Below, in pieces: positions 17,434 through 25,764 of a DNA stretch of 64,000 nt. Under the pieces are notes generated by a model, which ran no database searches, was not told where the DNA came from, and saw nothing but the letters and a program-made list of their open reading frames with translations. Each line of letters opens with the position of its first letter. Position 1 is the stretch's first letter. This stretch comes from Pyrinomonadaceae bacterium MAG19_C2-C3 (GTDB lineage: Bacteria; Acidobacteriota; Blastocatellia; Pyrinomonadales; Pyrinomonadaceae): assembly GCA_024330265.1 (NCBI GenBank), contig JANDLT010000015.1, forward strand, positions 23,568-87,567, read 5' to 3'. Both the position numbers and the translations under genes were made by a program.

Positions 17434-18168
17434 TCACTTGAGCCTTGCGGTTTCTGCGATTGCCTGTGCGCTCATGCTTTTTGCCGTACCTAAATTTTCA
17501 TCAACCATAGATTCGGGTTGCGTCGTTTTGCCGTCGAAAAAGATAACGGGAATTTTACGCTGCCACTTTGGAGTTTCGACGTTTTCAAAATCGCCTTCGA
17601 CGTTATGATTGAAAGAACAAAGCAGTTCGTAATAATTGCCTTTTCGATTCACCTTGACATCAACTAAGTCCCACGGATAACCCCAAAAGTTTTTATTCTC
17701 TCTCGAATCATCAATCAAAACCGGATTGAACTGAAACAGCAGAATATCTTTACCATTCTTGAAATTTTGTTTGAAAACAGAATAGGCAATGCCGTCTTCA
17801 TAGCCGAATGCAGAAATTATTTCGGGTGTTTTGTCAAAATCTAAATTGATGAACCACTTAAAATCCGCGCCCGCGTTGTACCACTTTTCATGCTTAACAA
17901 TCTTCATCGCAGAATCAATCCAAATTTCTGACCCATAAACATCGCTGTCAATAGGATTGCCGTTTCTCACGCGCACGATGTAATCGTTTTTCCCGTCGCC
18001 GTCAAAATCAATTGTCTTTACTTCCGTGATATTGCCTTTGACAAGTCTTTTGATTTTAGCCGGCGTGGGGATAGTCGCCGGTGCTTTCATTGCAGTTTGC
18101 GCGACGGCATCGGTGACAGATAAGAGACAAATAATTAACGGTAAGAAGCGAGAACTTTTCGTTATCAT
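17434..18168 (-). CDS. Secreted hypothetical protein with one Asp/Gly calcium-type loop
   Basis: Not assigned to a family. Signal peptide (FLPLIICLLSVTDAVAQ) is followed by about 220 residues. DFDGDGKNDYIVRV near residue 55 matches an FG-GAP/VCBS-like Ca-binding loop, and DLVDVKVNRKGNYYELLCSF, WQRKIPVIFFDGK are beta-rich. It is more AT-rich than its neighbours. It lies between the aldolase and rex on the same strand (11 nt after rex, 24 nt before the aldolase), so it is probably co-transcribed, but nothing links it functionally to either. Confidence 0.7.
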   Translation of the reverse strand: MITKSSRFLPLIICLLSVTDAVAQTAMKAPATIPTPAKIKRLVKGNITEVKTIDFDGDGKNDYIVRVRNGNPIDSDVYGSEIWIDSAMKIVKHEKWYNAGADFKWFINLDFDKTPEIISAFGYEDGIAYSVFKQNFKNGKDILLFQFNPVLIDDSRENKNFWGYPWDLVDVKVNRKGNYYELLCSFNHNVEGDFENVETPKWQRKIPVIFFDGKTTQPESMVDENLGTAKSMSAQAIAETARLK

Positions 18169-18179
18169 ACAAACCTCAT

Positions 18180-18863
18180 TTATGATTTATCGCTCTCGCC
18201 TTCCGATTGTGGTTGCGCTAAAAAGTAAGACAGGCTTTCGAGTGAAATCGTTAAGTCAACGGTTTTAACCTTCACGTCGTCGGGTGCTTCGAGTTGCGCG
18301 GGAGCGAAGTTTAAGACGGCTTTGATGCCCGCCGCAATTACCATATCGAGCGCAGCTTGCGCCGTGTCGCGCGGGACGGCGAGGGCGACCATCTCAAGTT
18401 CGAGTTCGCGTGCGAGTGTCGGAAATTCGCGCACGTCATAGATTTTCACTCCGTGCGGATTGTTGCCCGCGTGTCCTTGAGTCAAACTCGTTTTGCCGAT
18501 GCGCGCCCGGTCGTTATCAAACAGGGCGACGACGTTGAAACTCGATGCCTCCCAGTTTTTATAATTCGCCAACGCTAAACCGAGGTTGCCCGCACCGATG
18601 ATGCCGACGCGGTGGCGGCGGTTTAAGCCCAAAATCTCCGTCAAATGTTGTCTTAAACCTTCCGTGTCGTAGCCTACGCCGCGCACGCCGAACTCGCCGA
18701 AATAAGCGAGGTCTTTGCGTATCTGCGCCGAGTTGAGGTTGAAGCGGTCGGCGAGTCCTTGCGAGGAAATCGTCTCCGTGCCTTCCTGTGCGAGTTGGTT
18801 GAGACAGCGCAGGTAGATGCTTAAACGACCTGTTGTAAATTCGGAAATCTTTTCGGACTTCAT
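18180..18863 (-). CDS. rex: Rex, NADH-sensing redox repressor
   Basis: Homodimeric repressor that leaves DNA when NADH rises. It has an N-terminal winged helix (RLSIYLRCLNQLAQEG, GLADRFNLNSAQIRKDLAYF, GVRGVGYD) and a Rossmann domain with GIIGAGNLGLALANY (88-102), ending with the domain-swap helix LESLSYFLAQ. Length (227) is normal. It heads the minus-strand run leading to the aldolase and shell genes. No clear TTGTGAA-N4-TTCACAA operator was found nearby, so regulation of this locus by Rex is only suggested by position. Confidence 0.95.
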   Translation of the reverse strand: MKSEKISEFTTGRLSIYLRCLNQLAQEGTETISSQGLADRFNLNSAQIRKDLAYFGEFGVRGVGYDTEGLRQHLTEILGLNRRHRVGIIGAGNLGLALANYKNWEASSFNVVALFDNDRARIGKTSLTQGHAGNNPHGVKIYDVREFPTLARELELEMVALAVPRDTAQAALDMVIAAGIKAVLNFAPAQLEAPDDVKVKTVDLTISLESLSYFLAQPQSEGESDKS

Positions 18864-18907
18864 GCGTGGTTTGAAGTTTTCATCATTGTATTCATCAGGG
18901 AGAGTTT

Positions 18908-19382
18908 ATTTAACCGCAGAGACGCAGAGAGCGCAAAGTGAGGCGCAGAGTTTTTATTCGATGAAGTTGAGGACTTTGCGTCGCACACCTTTGATTAAAA
19001 CTTCGACGTTGAAGTTTATGAGCAAACCAACGTGCCAACCGCCAAGCCGCATGTATGTGATAAGTTGCGCTTCGTGAACGGGATGAAGCGCGTCAACGGT
19101 TTTGAGTTCAACCGGAACTAAGCCGCCAACGAGAATATCAACGACATAGTTTTTTTCAATCTCAATCCCTTTATACTGTAATGGCAAAACGACTTCACGC
19201 GCGAAGGGAATCCCGCGCAACTTCATCTCATGACACAAACATTTGCTGTAAGACGATTCTAACAAACCGGGACCTAAAGCTTTGTGAACCTCAATCGCCG
19301 CACCGATAATTTTTCGCGTCAACTCATTTTCCATTTTCTCTCCGCGCCCCCTTTGCGCCCTCTCGCGCCTCTGCGGTTAAAT
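18908..19382. mobile_element. Inverted-repeat cassette carrying a GxxExxY gene
   Basis: The ends are ATTTAACCGCAGAGACGC (from 18908) and its near-complement ending at 19382. Aligned over 30 nt, the two ends (ATTTAACCGCAGAG-CGC-AGAG-GCGCAAAG) differ by three substitutions or indels. They enclose only the GxxExxY gene, with 15 nt on one side and 16 nt on the other. A gene-less copy lies at 14738-14825. No transposase and no clear target duplication are seen, so mobility would need help in trans. Confidence 0.7.
18954..19334 (-). CDS. GxxExxY-family PD-(D/E)XK nuclease-like protein
   Basis: 126 residues. The family motif is GPGLLESSY (Gly23, Glu26, Tyr29). A PD-(D/E)XK-type core is plausible from VVDILVGGLVPVELK (Asp66, Glu76, Lys78). 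The family is widespread, short and of unknown role. It is predicted to be nuclease-like. Upstream (19351-19380) and downstream (18910-18938) the gene is bracketed by the same inverted repeat, so it looks like cargo or the operating protein of that repeat family, inserted between rex and ruvA. The ends of the protein are family-typical and not translated repeat. Confidence 0.9.
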   Translation of the reverse strand: MENELTRKIIGAAIEVHKALGPGLLESSYSKCLCHEMKLRGIPFAREVVLPLQYKGIEIEKNYVVDILVGGLVPVELKTVDALHPVHEAQLITYMRLGGWHVGLLINFNVEVLIKGVRRKVLNFIE

Positions 19383-19417
19383 ACACATTCGACTATACCT
19401 ATACTCAAACGAAAACT

Positions 19418-20038
19418 ATGATTGCACACCTCACGGGAAACCTTCTCACCAAACACGCGACCTCCGTTATCATTGATACCAATGGCGTCGGCTATGAAGT
19501 CACCATTCCCGTCTCGACCTTTTTCGACATCGGCGAAGCGGGCGCGAAAGTCTCACTGCTCATCTACACGCACGTCAGAGAAGATGCCCTTCAACTCTAC
19601 GGCTTTCGCACAGGGCGTGAGCGCGAACTGTTCTTACTCTTAATCGGCATCACCGGCATCGGACCCAAACTCGCCATCACGATGCTCTCCGGCATGAACG
19701 CCGACGAAATCATCACCGCGATTCGCACGAACAATCTCATACGCTTAACCTCGATTCCCGGCGTCGGCAAAAAGACGGCTGAAAGATTGGTGATTGAACT
19801 GCGCGACAAGATGACGAATCTCTCCTCGCCCGCGATGGATGAAGCACTCGCCACCGGCGCGACCCCGCAACCGTCCGAAGACCTGATGCGAAGCGACACG
19901 CTTTCCGCCCTCATCAATCTCGGCTACCAGAAAGCGGCGGCGGAGAAAGCCATCACTCAAGCGATGCAGGAAAGCGGCGACCAGATAACGATTGATGCGA
20001 TTTTGCGAAGGGCGTTAAGATTGTTGTCGAAGGGATAA
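19418..20038 (+). CDS. ruvA: RuvA, Holliday-junction-binding subunit
   Basis: Tetrameric protein that holds Holliday junctions for the RuvB motor. The OB-fold start MIAHLTGNLLTKHATSVIID, the HhH pair (LLIGITGIGPKLAITMLSGM and LTSIPGVGKKTAERLVIELRDKM), a short linker, and the RuvB-binding C-terminal three-helix domain (ALINLGYQKAAAEKAITQAM) are all visible. Length (206) is normal. ruvB lies 300 bp downstream with one small gene between them. ruvC is not in the window. Confidence 0.97.
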   Translation: MIAHLTGNLLTKHATSVIIDTNGVGYEVTIPVSTFFDIGEAGAKVSLLIYTHVREDALQLYGFRTGRERELFLLLIGITGIGPKLAITMLSGMNADEIITAIRTNNLIRLTSIPGVGKKTAERLVIELRDKMTNLSSPAMDEALATGATPQPSEDLMRSDTLSALINLGYQKAAAEKAITQAMQESGDQITIDAILRRALRLLSKG

Positions 20039-20094
20039 TCAGAAGCTTTAAGATACAGAGGTAGATTGAATTTTCGTAAAAAGAGGACGACCAA

Positions 20095-20367
20095 ATGACG
20101 GACGAAGAAATGCAGAAAATGGTTGAGTTCATTATCGAACGCCAAGAACGCTTCACCGAAAACATGGAGCAAGCCGATAAGCGCATGAATCGCCTTGAGA
20201 CGGCGTTCGTCAGCATGTTCAACATGGTGACGGAGAACACCAAAGCGATAAAGGAACTAAGAGTGGCGCAAGCTGAAACTGATGAACGCCTGAATGTTTT
20301 TATCAATGTCGTTGAACGCTACATCACGCACAATGAAGGCGACAATGGCGAACCTCAACAAAGTTAA
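20095..20367 (+). CDS. Small coiled-coil protein between ruvA and ruvB
   Basis: 90 residues, almost wholly helical and highly charged, with heptad character ([27 protein letters not shown] and [19 protein letters not shown] stretches). No recognised family. Similar stand-alone coiled-coil proteins are common in this bacterial group. The gene overlaps the likely ruvB start by 23 nt in a different frame, so the two may be translationally coupled. It starts at ATG 20095, with AAAGAGGAC upstream as ribosome site. A role with RuvAB is only suggested by position. Confidence 0.75.
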   Translation: MTDEEMQKMVEFIIERQERFTENMEQADKRMNRLETAFVSMFNMVTENTKAIKELRVAQAETDERLNVFINVVERYITHNEGDNGEPQQS

Positions 20368-21418
20368 AATCATGCCCGACACACTCGAACCCGTTGACAC
20401 GCGAAACGCTATGCCTCTCGACGAAGACGGACAATTTGAACTCTCTTTGCGCCCGACGCGCCTTGCCGAATATATCGGGCAACGCCGCGCGGCGGATAAC
20501 CTGAAAATCTTTATCCGCGCCGCACTCAATCGCCGCGAAGCCCTCGACCATGTTTTGCTGACGGGTCCGCCGGGTTTGGGTAAGACGACGCTCGCCAATA
20601 TCGTGGCGAACGAGATGGGTGCGGTGCTTCATTCGACCGCCGGACCTATCATCGAAAAGTCGGGCGATTTAGCCGCCCAACTCACCGCCTTACAAACCGG
20701 CGATGTGCTGTTTATAGACGAGATTCACCGCCTCAATCCGGCGATTGAAGAAGTCCTGTATCCGGCGATGGAAGATTATCAACTCGACTTGATGATCGGT
20801 CAGGGTCCCGCCGCGAAGTCAATCAAACTCGATTTACCCAAGTTCACACTCGTCGGTGCGACGACGCGCGCCGGACTTATCACCGCCCCTTTGCGCGGGC
20901 GATTCGGCATCGTCTTCAATCTCGATTTTTATAACCACGAAGATTTGACGACGATTATTTTGCGAAGCGCGGATATTGTCGGAGCGATTATCGAAGAAGA
21001 CGGCGCGAAGGAAATCGCCCGCCGCGCGCGTGGGACTCCGCGCATTGCGAACCGCTTGCTTCGCCGCGTGCGCGATTACGCGGAAGTTGATTACGACGGA
21101 CGCATCACGATTGATGTCGCCAAAGACGCTTTGAACCGTATGGAAGTTGACACGTTCGGCTTGGACGAAACTGACCGCAAACTTCTACTTAGTATCATCG
21201 AAAAATTCGGCGGAGGACCCGTCGGGCTAGGTACGATTTCCGCTTCGATTCACGAAGAAAAAGATTCGATTGAAGAAATCATCGAACCGTATCTTATCCA
21301 AATCGGCTTCCTCAACCGCACCCCGCGCGGGCGCATGGTGACGACGCACGCCTATCAACACTTCGGCATCAACCCGCCTTCCGCATCGGCGTTTGTTCCG
21401 CCGCCGAGTCTTTTCTGA
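20345..21418 (+). CDS. ruvB: RuvB, Holliday-junction branch-migration ATPase
   Basis: AAA+ hexameric motor that drives branch migration with RuvA. Signatures: [11 protein letters not shown], Walker [17 protein letters not shown], Walker [12 protein letters not shown], sensor [11 protein letters not shown], arginine-finger region APLRGRFGI, and the winged-helix C-terminus ([33 protein letters not shown]). ATG 20345 (GAAGG just upstream) was chosen; the open frame runs further up to 20294 inside the preceding gene. It ends with a short Ala/Pro-rich tail after the usual end of the family. Confidence 0.97.
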   Translation: MANLNKVKIMPDTLEPVDTRNAMPLDEDGQFELSLRPTRLAEYIGQRRAADNLKIFIRAALNRREALDHVLLTGPPGLGKTTLANIVANEMGAVLHSTAGPIIEKSGDLAAQLTALQTGDVLFIDEIHRLNPAIEEVLYPAMEDYQLDLMIGQGPAAKSIKLDLPKFTLVGATTRAGLITAPLRGRFGIVFNLDFYNHEDLTTIILRSADIVGAIIEEDGAKEIARRARGTPRIANRLLRRVRDYAEVDYDGRITIDVAKDALNRMEVDTFGLDETDRKLLLSIIEKFGGGPVGLGTISASIHEEKDSIEEIIEPYLIQIGFLNRTPRGRMVTTHAYQHFGINPPSASAFVPPPSLF

Positions 21419-21536
21419 AACCGTCTTATTCAAACAAAAGCACAACAAATCCTATCCTCCGTTAACCTCCGTTATGCCTCCGTTCACCTCCGTTCAACTT
21501 CCCCGCCCAGACATTGAAGACACTCAAACTTCACCG

Positions 21537-22607
21537 ATGCTCATCTCCGATTTCGACTTTGAACTGCCCGCCGAACTCATCGCCCAACAACCGCTCACCG
21601 CACGCGATGCGTCGAAAATGCTTGTCCTCAATCGCACGTCCGGCGTTTGGCACGACACGATTTTCACTTCCTTACCCGAACACCTGAACGCGGGCGACAC
21701 ACTCGTTCTCAACAACACGCGCGTCTTTCCGGCGCGTCTCACCGGCATCAAGGAAACAACCGGCGCGAAAATCGAAATGTTCCTCATCGAACGTACACGC
21801 GAACACGCGGCGGGTGAAAACGTGTGGCGCGTTCTCGCCCGTCCCGCGCGCCGTTTGACGAAAGGCACGCGCGTCTCTTTCAGTGACGGACGAATGCGCG
21901 CCGAAGTTATCGAAGCCGACACGGAAGGCGAACGCCTTGTACGTTTTGAGACGAACGAACCTTTCGCCGATGTGATAGAAGAAATCGGGCAGACGCCGCT
22001 TCCGCCGTACATCAAACGCACGACCGAACAGGCGACTGAAGACCGCGCCAGATACCAAACCATTTACGCGCGCAATGCTCCCGACGGCGGCGCGATTGCC
22101 GCCCCGACCGCCGGACTACATTTCACCGCGCACGTCTTAGAGACGCTCAAAAAGCGCGGCGTCCGCATCGTCGAAATAACTTTGCACGTCGGCTACGGCA
22201 CATTCGCTCCCGTCCGCGCCGATGATTTACGCGAACACAAAGTCGCCGCCGAACGCTTCACGATTGATGAAACGGTGGCAAACATCATCAACCAGACACG
22301 CGCACAGGGGCGGCGCATCGTCGCGGTTGGCACGACGACCGCCCGCGCATTAGAATCGGCGACGAACCCGAACGGAAGCCTTTCACCGACACTCGAAGGC
22401 ATGGCGGATTTGACGATTACGCCCGGCTATAAATTCAAAATCATTGACGCCCTCATCACGAATTTTCATCTGCCGCGCTCATCCCTGCTCGTCCTCGTCG
22501 CATCGTTCGCCGGACGCGATGCGATTCTCGCGGCGTACCGTCACGCCGTCGCCGCAAAGTATCGTTTCTATTCTTACGGTGACTGTATGTTGATAATTCA
22601 GAAGTAG
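21537..22607 (+). CDS. queA: QueA, tRNA preQ1(34) ribosyltransferase-isomerase
   Basis: Transfers and isomerises ribose from SAM to preQ1 in tRNA to give epoxyqueuosine. Diagnostic strings: ISDFDFELPAELIAQQP at the start, LVLNNTRVFPARL, APTAGLHFT, TLHVGYGTFAPVR, VAVGTTTARALES, ITNFHLPRSSLLVLVAS and the end YRFYSYGDCMLI. The open frame begins at 21393, but the extra 48 codons are not family-like and overlap the ruvB end. ATG 21537 is used. Its TAG stop abuts a heptamer hairpin array (22604-22693). Confidence 0.96.
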   Translation: MLISDFDFELPAELIAQQPLTARDASKMLVLNRTSGVWHDTIFTSLPEHLNAGDTLVLNNTRVFPARLTGIKETTGAKIEMFLIERTREHAAGENVWRVLARPARRLTKGTRVSFSDGRMRAEVIEADTEGERLVRFETNEPFADVIEEIGQTPLPPYIKRTTEQATEDRARYQTIYARNAPDGGAIAAPTAGLHFTAHVLETLKKRGVRIVEITLHVGYGTFAPVRADDLREHKVAAERFTIDETVANIINQTRAQGRRIVAVGTTTARALESATNPNGSLSPTLEGMADLTITPGYKFKIIDALITNFHLPRSSLLVLVASFAGRDAILAAYRHAVAAKYRFYSYGDCMLIIQK

Positions 22608-22693
22608 TGATGAGTAATGAGTGATGAGTGATGAGCAAAAGACAAAACCCTTTCTCATCCACTCATCACTCATCACTCATCACTCATCACTAC
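22604..22693. repeat. TGATGAG heptamer hairpin filling the queA-acetyltransferase gap
   Basis: The left arm (22608-22635) has four TGATGAG-type units. The right arm (22654-22693) has five complementary ones, and the loop is AAAAGACAAAACC-rich. The array starts at the queA stop codon and ends five bases before the next ATG, leaving no Shine-Dalgarno. As an mRNA it would form a long stable stem between the two cistrons. Confidence 0.88.
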
Positions 22694-22698
22694 CTACT

Positions 22699-23274
22699 AT
22701 GGCTGTTCTCAAGAAACTTCGTTCGCGTCTGTTTTCGCTTGGTGGCGGCGATGCGTACCCGCGCGATGCGGCGACACTGATTCAGCCGCAAACGCGATAC
22801 GTGCCGCAGACTTTTCACCCGACGGGTTTTGATTTGCGACCGCTCACGGGGGCGCAACTCGAAGAATGTTGGCGACTCGACCAGCGATGCTTCTTTGACG
22901 GCGAAGCTTACAGCCGCGAAACGTTCGACTACCTTTTGAACGCTCCCGACGCGATATGTTACCGCGCCGTCACCGTCGAAGGCACAATGGTCGGCTTCAT
23001 CGTCGGGTTGCTCGAACCGCAATCCACCGGACACATCACGACCATCGGCGTCGCCCCCGAACACCGCCGTCAGGGACTTGCCCGCCGCCTCATGGAACGC
23101 ATCGAAGAAGGCTTCCGCCGTCGCAACATCACGACCGTCCGACTCGAAGTCCGCACCTCGAACACGGGCGCGCAAAAACTCTACTCCGCGCTCAACTACA
23201 CCGTCACCCAACGCTTGCCCAAGTATTACTCCAACGGCGGCGACGGGTTGATGATGATTAAATCCCTCAAGTGA
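22699..23274 (+). CDS. GNAT-family N-acetyltransferase (RimI-like)
   Basis: 191 residues from ATG 22699. The C-terminal ~150 form a GNAT fold: DQRCFFDGEAYSRETFDYLL, HITTIGVAPEHRRQGLARRL with the acetyl-CoA loop RRQGLA, then VRLEVRTSNTGAQKLYSALNY. This is RimI-like, acting probably on protein alpha-amino groups, but the substrate is not proven. An N-terminal ~45 residues are basic and not conserved. The longer open frame from 22621 is only translated heptamer repeat (SSLITHHSSL) and was rejected. It is adjacent to queA and possibly co-transcribed through the repeat. Confidence 0.88.
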   Translation: MAVLKKLRSRLFSLGGGDAYPRDAATLIQPQTRYVPQTFHPTGFDLRPLTGAQLEECWRLDQRCFFDGEAYSRETFDYLLNAPDAICYRAVTVEGTMVGFIVGLLEPQSTGHITTIGVAPEHRRQGLARRLMERIEEGFRRRNITTVRLEVRTSNTGAQKLYSALNYTVTQRLPKYYSNGGDGLMMIKSLK

Positions 23275-23299
23275 TTCGAGAACATTCGACTTCTCTTTT

Positions 23300-24193
23300 T
23301 TAGTTTTGTAAGCGGTGCGGGTAAGGATCAGCTGATCTGCGATTGCCTAAGTTGTCATCGGCAAAAGCATAGACAACAGGAAAACGGTTGAGGCTCAATC
23401 TGAGCGGTCTTTCGTATTTGTAAAAACTCGCTCCATCAAACGAGTAGTAAATTGCTTTTACGGAATTTTCATCCTCCGCCGTAATAGTTACAGATGCAGT
23501 TACCGCATCTGTTTTCGTCGTGACAAATTTAATAATAGGTCCTGTTGTATCTCGCGCGGACGAACCGACGACGGAAGAAGTGGGCTTCACTACCGACTCA
23601 TACACGCCGTCGCCATCCGCGTCATAACGCAAGTCGTCCACACCTTGAGGCGTAATCTGCAATAATGCGGCGACGCCTCGCGGAAGATTCAAGTCTCTAT
23701 ACCTGATTGCTTCATCAGGCTTTGCATTACCGACGCCCTTCACCAACTCAATAGATGTCGGAGAATCTACCTTAAACTTGATTTGGTATGTTTCGCTGAC
23801 CGATAGAACAGCAAAAAAGTTGTCCTTATCGGTTAAAGGGTAAGACGCTTGGCGAACCGAAGGTATAAACGGACGTTGGAAGAAGACATCCGTATTGCCG
23901 TAGGAATCTGAAATGGAGAGTTCGTTAAGCCGCCGCAGTTGAAGGTAATAACCTTGCGCCCGCCGTATCTTCCAGGGGGGAGGAACACCATTGCTGTATG
24001 CTCGCGCGCCGCCGTTATCTACGCCGTTTTTGTTTGGACGAGTTTGAGAATTGTCTTGTGTGGAAGGTTTCGGTTCGGGGCGCGGTGCGACAACTCCGTC
24101 GAACGAACGTGTATCAAGTCCTTGTGCATGTGCTGTCATTGGGGACACAAGCAAGACAGTCACGACAAAAAGAACCCACATCGAGTTTTTCAT
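23300..24193 (-). CDS. Secreted hypothetical protein with C-terminal Ig-like fold
   Basis: Not recognised. Signal peptide MWVLFVVTVLLVSPMTAHAQ, then an Asn/Pro/Arg-rich stretch, a middle domain, and a C-terminal ~90 residues beginning TTGPIIKFVTTKTDAVTASV and ending FPVVYAFADDNLGNRR. That part resembles the beta-sandwich placed at the ends of surface proteins (OmpL47-like pattern). It is located 11 nt downstream of mglA on the same strand. No catalytic motif. Codon use is more AT-rich than the neighbouring housekeeping genes. Confidence 0.68.
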   Translation of the reverse strand: MKNSMWVLFVVTVLLVSPMTAHAQGLDTRSFDGVVAPRPEPKPSTQDNSQTRPNKNGVDNGGARAYSNGVPPPWKIRRAQGYYLQLRRLNELSISDSYGNTDVFFQRPFIPSVRQASYPLTDKDNFFAVLSVSETYQIKFKVDSPTSIELVKGVGNAKPDEAIRYRDLNLPRGVAALLQITPQGVDDLRYDADGDGVYESVVKPTSSVVGSSARDTTGPIIKFVTTKTDAVTASVTITAEDENSVKAIYYSFDGASFYKYERPLRLSLNRFPVVYAFADDNLGNRRSADPYPHRLQN

Positions 24194-24204
24194 ATAGAGC
24201 CGTT

Positions 24205-24789
24205 TTAGCTTTTTCGCAACTCCGTCAACACCTGCTTCGCCACCGACTTCAGAGTATCGAACACGCCCATCCCCTTCGCCGCGACCGCTTCATGGACGGG
24301 TTCGTTTTTGCGGTTGATTTCGCGCACGATTTCTTCGACAGGCAGGACGTTCGGCAAGTCACGTTTGTTGAGTTGAAGCACGTAAGGGAGTTTCTGCAAA
24401 TCGTAGCCGTGCGTGCCTAAGTTTTCTTCCAGATTATAGAGGGCTTCGATGTTGGCATCCATGCGTTCTTCCTGCGAGTCGGCGACGAACACCACGCCGT
24501 CCACGCCCTTCAAAATCAACTTGCGCGATGCGTCATAGAAGACTTGACCCGGCACGGTGTAGAGGTGAAAGCGCGTTTTGAAGCCGCGCACCGTACCCAG
24601 TTCCAACGGCATGAAATCGAAGAACAACGTGCGGTCGGTTTCGGTCGCAAGGCTGATGAGCTTGCCTCTGGTCTGCGCCGCCGTCGAATCGTATATGTGC
24701 TGCAAGTTTGTCGTCTTGCCGCACAAGCCGGGACCGTAGTACACGATTTTGCAATTGATTTCGCGTGATGCGTAGTTGATGAAGGTCAT
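24205..24789 (-). CDS. mglA: MglA, Ras-like polarity GTPase
   Basis: Small GTPase that sets cell polarity or motility direction with its GAP MglB. Begins [21 protein letters not shown] with P-loop GPGLCGKTT, switch-region TDRTLFFDF, an altered G3 [10 protein letters not shown] (PG in place of the Ras DxxG, as in MglA), and G4 LQLNKRDLP (NKRD). Length (194) is standard. The start codon directly follows a TAGTGGA heptamer array and has no Shine-Dalgarno. mglB is immediately upstream. No type IV pilus or Agl/Glt genes are in the window, so what it steers is unknown. Confidence 0.95.
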   Translation of the reverse strand: MTFINYASREINCKIVYYGPGLCGKTTNLQHIYDSTAAQTRGKLISLATETDRTLFFDFMPLELGTVRGFKTRFHLYTVPGQVFYDASRKLILKGVDGVVFVADSQEERMDANIEALYNLEENLGTHGYDLQKLPYVLQLNKRDLPNVLPVEEIVREINRKNEPVHEAVAAKGMGVFDTLKSVAKQVLTELRKS

Positions 24790-24791
24790 AA

Positions 24792-24878
24792 TAGTGGATA
24801 GTGGATAGTGGATAGTGGATAGTGGATAGTGAAGAGGCTGTTCCTAAACTATCCGTTATCCACTATCAGTTATCAGTT
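24792..24878. repeat. TAGTGGA heptamer hairpin filling the mglB-mglA gap
   Basis: Five TAGTGGA units (24792-24826) plus TAGTGA on one side and a partially complementary ATCCACTATCAGTTATCAGTT block (about 24856-24876) on the other. It spans from the mglB stop (TGA at 24873-24875 lies within it) to two bases before the mglA ATG. Confidence 0.85.
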
Positions 24879-25358
24879 AAAAAGGCTGTCAATATCTTCG
24901 TCGGTGATGCCGGAGAAAAGGGCGTTGTCGGCGGCGGCTTGGAGGGTAGTGGCTTCTTTCGTGACGCGCTCAAGGATGGGGGCGAGTTCGCGCGTCGCTT
25001 GTTTGACGCGCAGTTTGACCAAGCCGAGACTCGAACGCTGGTTGAAGACGACGACGAGCAGCGAGCGTCCGATGACACAGATAAAGATGTTTTCGTGTTC
25101 GCCTTCGTGGGCGAGCGTCGGGAATTCCTTCTCGCCGACGAGTTGCGCCATGCCGTTGGTCGCCGCGACGTTGCCCGCCGCGAGCGATGCCAGACTTGTC
25201 GTATCGAGACCGGAAACGTCGCCTTCGACGGCGATGGATTGCCCGTTCTTGTCAATCAGAAAGGTGACTTCGGATGCCGCATCGCAACGCAGTTTGGCAA
25301 GCACGGTTTTAATCTCGCCGTACTGTTGTTCACGAATGATGATGGGTGTTTCAGCCAT
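24873..25358 (-). CDS. mglB: MglB-like roadblock/LC7 GAP for MglA
   Basis: Roadblock-fold dimer that stimulates MglA GTP hydrolysis at the lagging pole. Core visible: VTFLIDKNGQSIAVEG, LASLAAGNVAATNGMAQLVG, FICVIGRSLLVVVFNQRSSLGLVKLRV. A C-terminal acidic peptide GITDEDIDSLFN resembles MglB tails. ATG 25358 was chosen; ATG 25382 is also possible. The TGA stop is supplied by a heptamer repeat, so the extreme C-terminus may be altered by its insertion. It pairs with mglA 84 nt downstream. Confidence 0.92.
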   Translation of the reverse strand: MAETPIIIREQQYGEIKTVLAKLRCDAASEVTFLIDKNGQSIAVEGDVSGLDTTSLASLAAGNVAATNGMAQLVGEKEFPTLAHEGEHENIFICVIGRSLLVVVFNQRSSLGLVKLRVKQATRELAPILERVTKEATTLQAAADNALFSGITDEDIDSLFN

Positions 25359-25382
25359 TTTGACGCGAAACTTTCCTCGCAT

Positions 25383-25764
25383 AGAGGCGGTGTATATTTC
25401 ACTGCGCTAAAACGCAAATTTCACATGCCGGACGGTGTTCGTCAGTGATGTCGGTTGAGTATGAAGACTCGGAAAGCGTGGACAAATGAGGTGCGGCGGG
25501 CAGTATGTCGAGGTCGCACGGGCAACTTCGACATTTAAGCTAACATAACAAAACACTGACGGCAAGTGTTGTTTGTATATTTTACTACGCCGTACCGAAA
25601 CCCGCCGATTGCCCGTAAATCGTGCTTAATTGTTGACTTAGCCGATTTTACATGCTATTTTGCGGGCGTTTTCACCGCCTCCAGCGTTGCCACTTTTATC
25701 GCCACTCTCGTTGGCACTTCCGTTTTCACTGTTTAGCCGATCTTGACAACCAGAGAACCTTGCG
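25383..25764 (+). promoter_or_regulatory. Divergent control region of mglB and the TPR gene, with a sigma70-type promoter
   Basis: 382 gene-free bases. For the plus-strand gene, TTGACT (25633-25638), 17 nt, TATTTT (25656-25661) is a reasonable promoter ~100 nt before the ATG. A hairpin AACACT-GACGGC-AAGTGTT lies about 25550-25575. No second open frame looks coding. Confidence 0.5.

Noticed and set aside
18817..19077. Plus-strand open frame overlapping rex start and the GxxExxY cassette
   Set aside because: It is mostly translated inverted repeat (LTAETQRAQS) and crosses two real genes.
22604..22693. CRISPR array
   Set aside because: The repeat unit is 7 nt, uninterrupted, with no spacers, and no cas gene is in the window.
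22621..22698. N-terminal extension of the GNAT acetyltransferase
   Set aside because: It is translated heptamer repeat (SSLITHHSSL) and has no family similarity.
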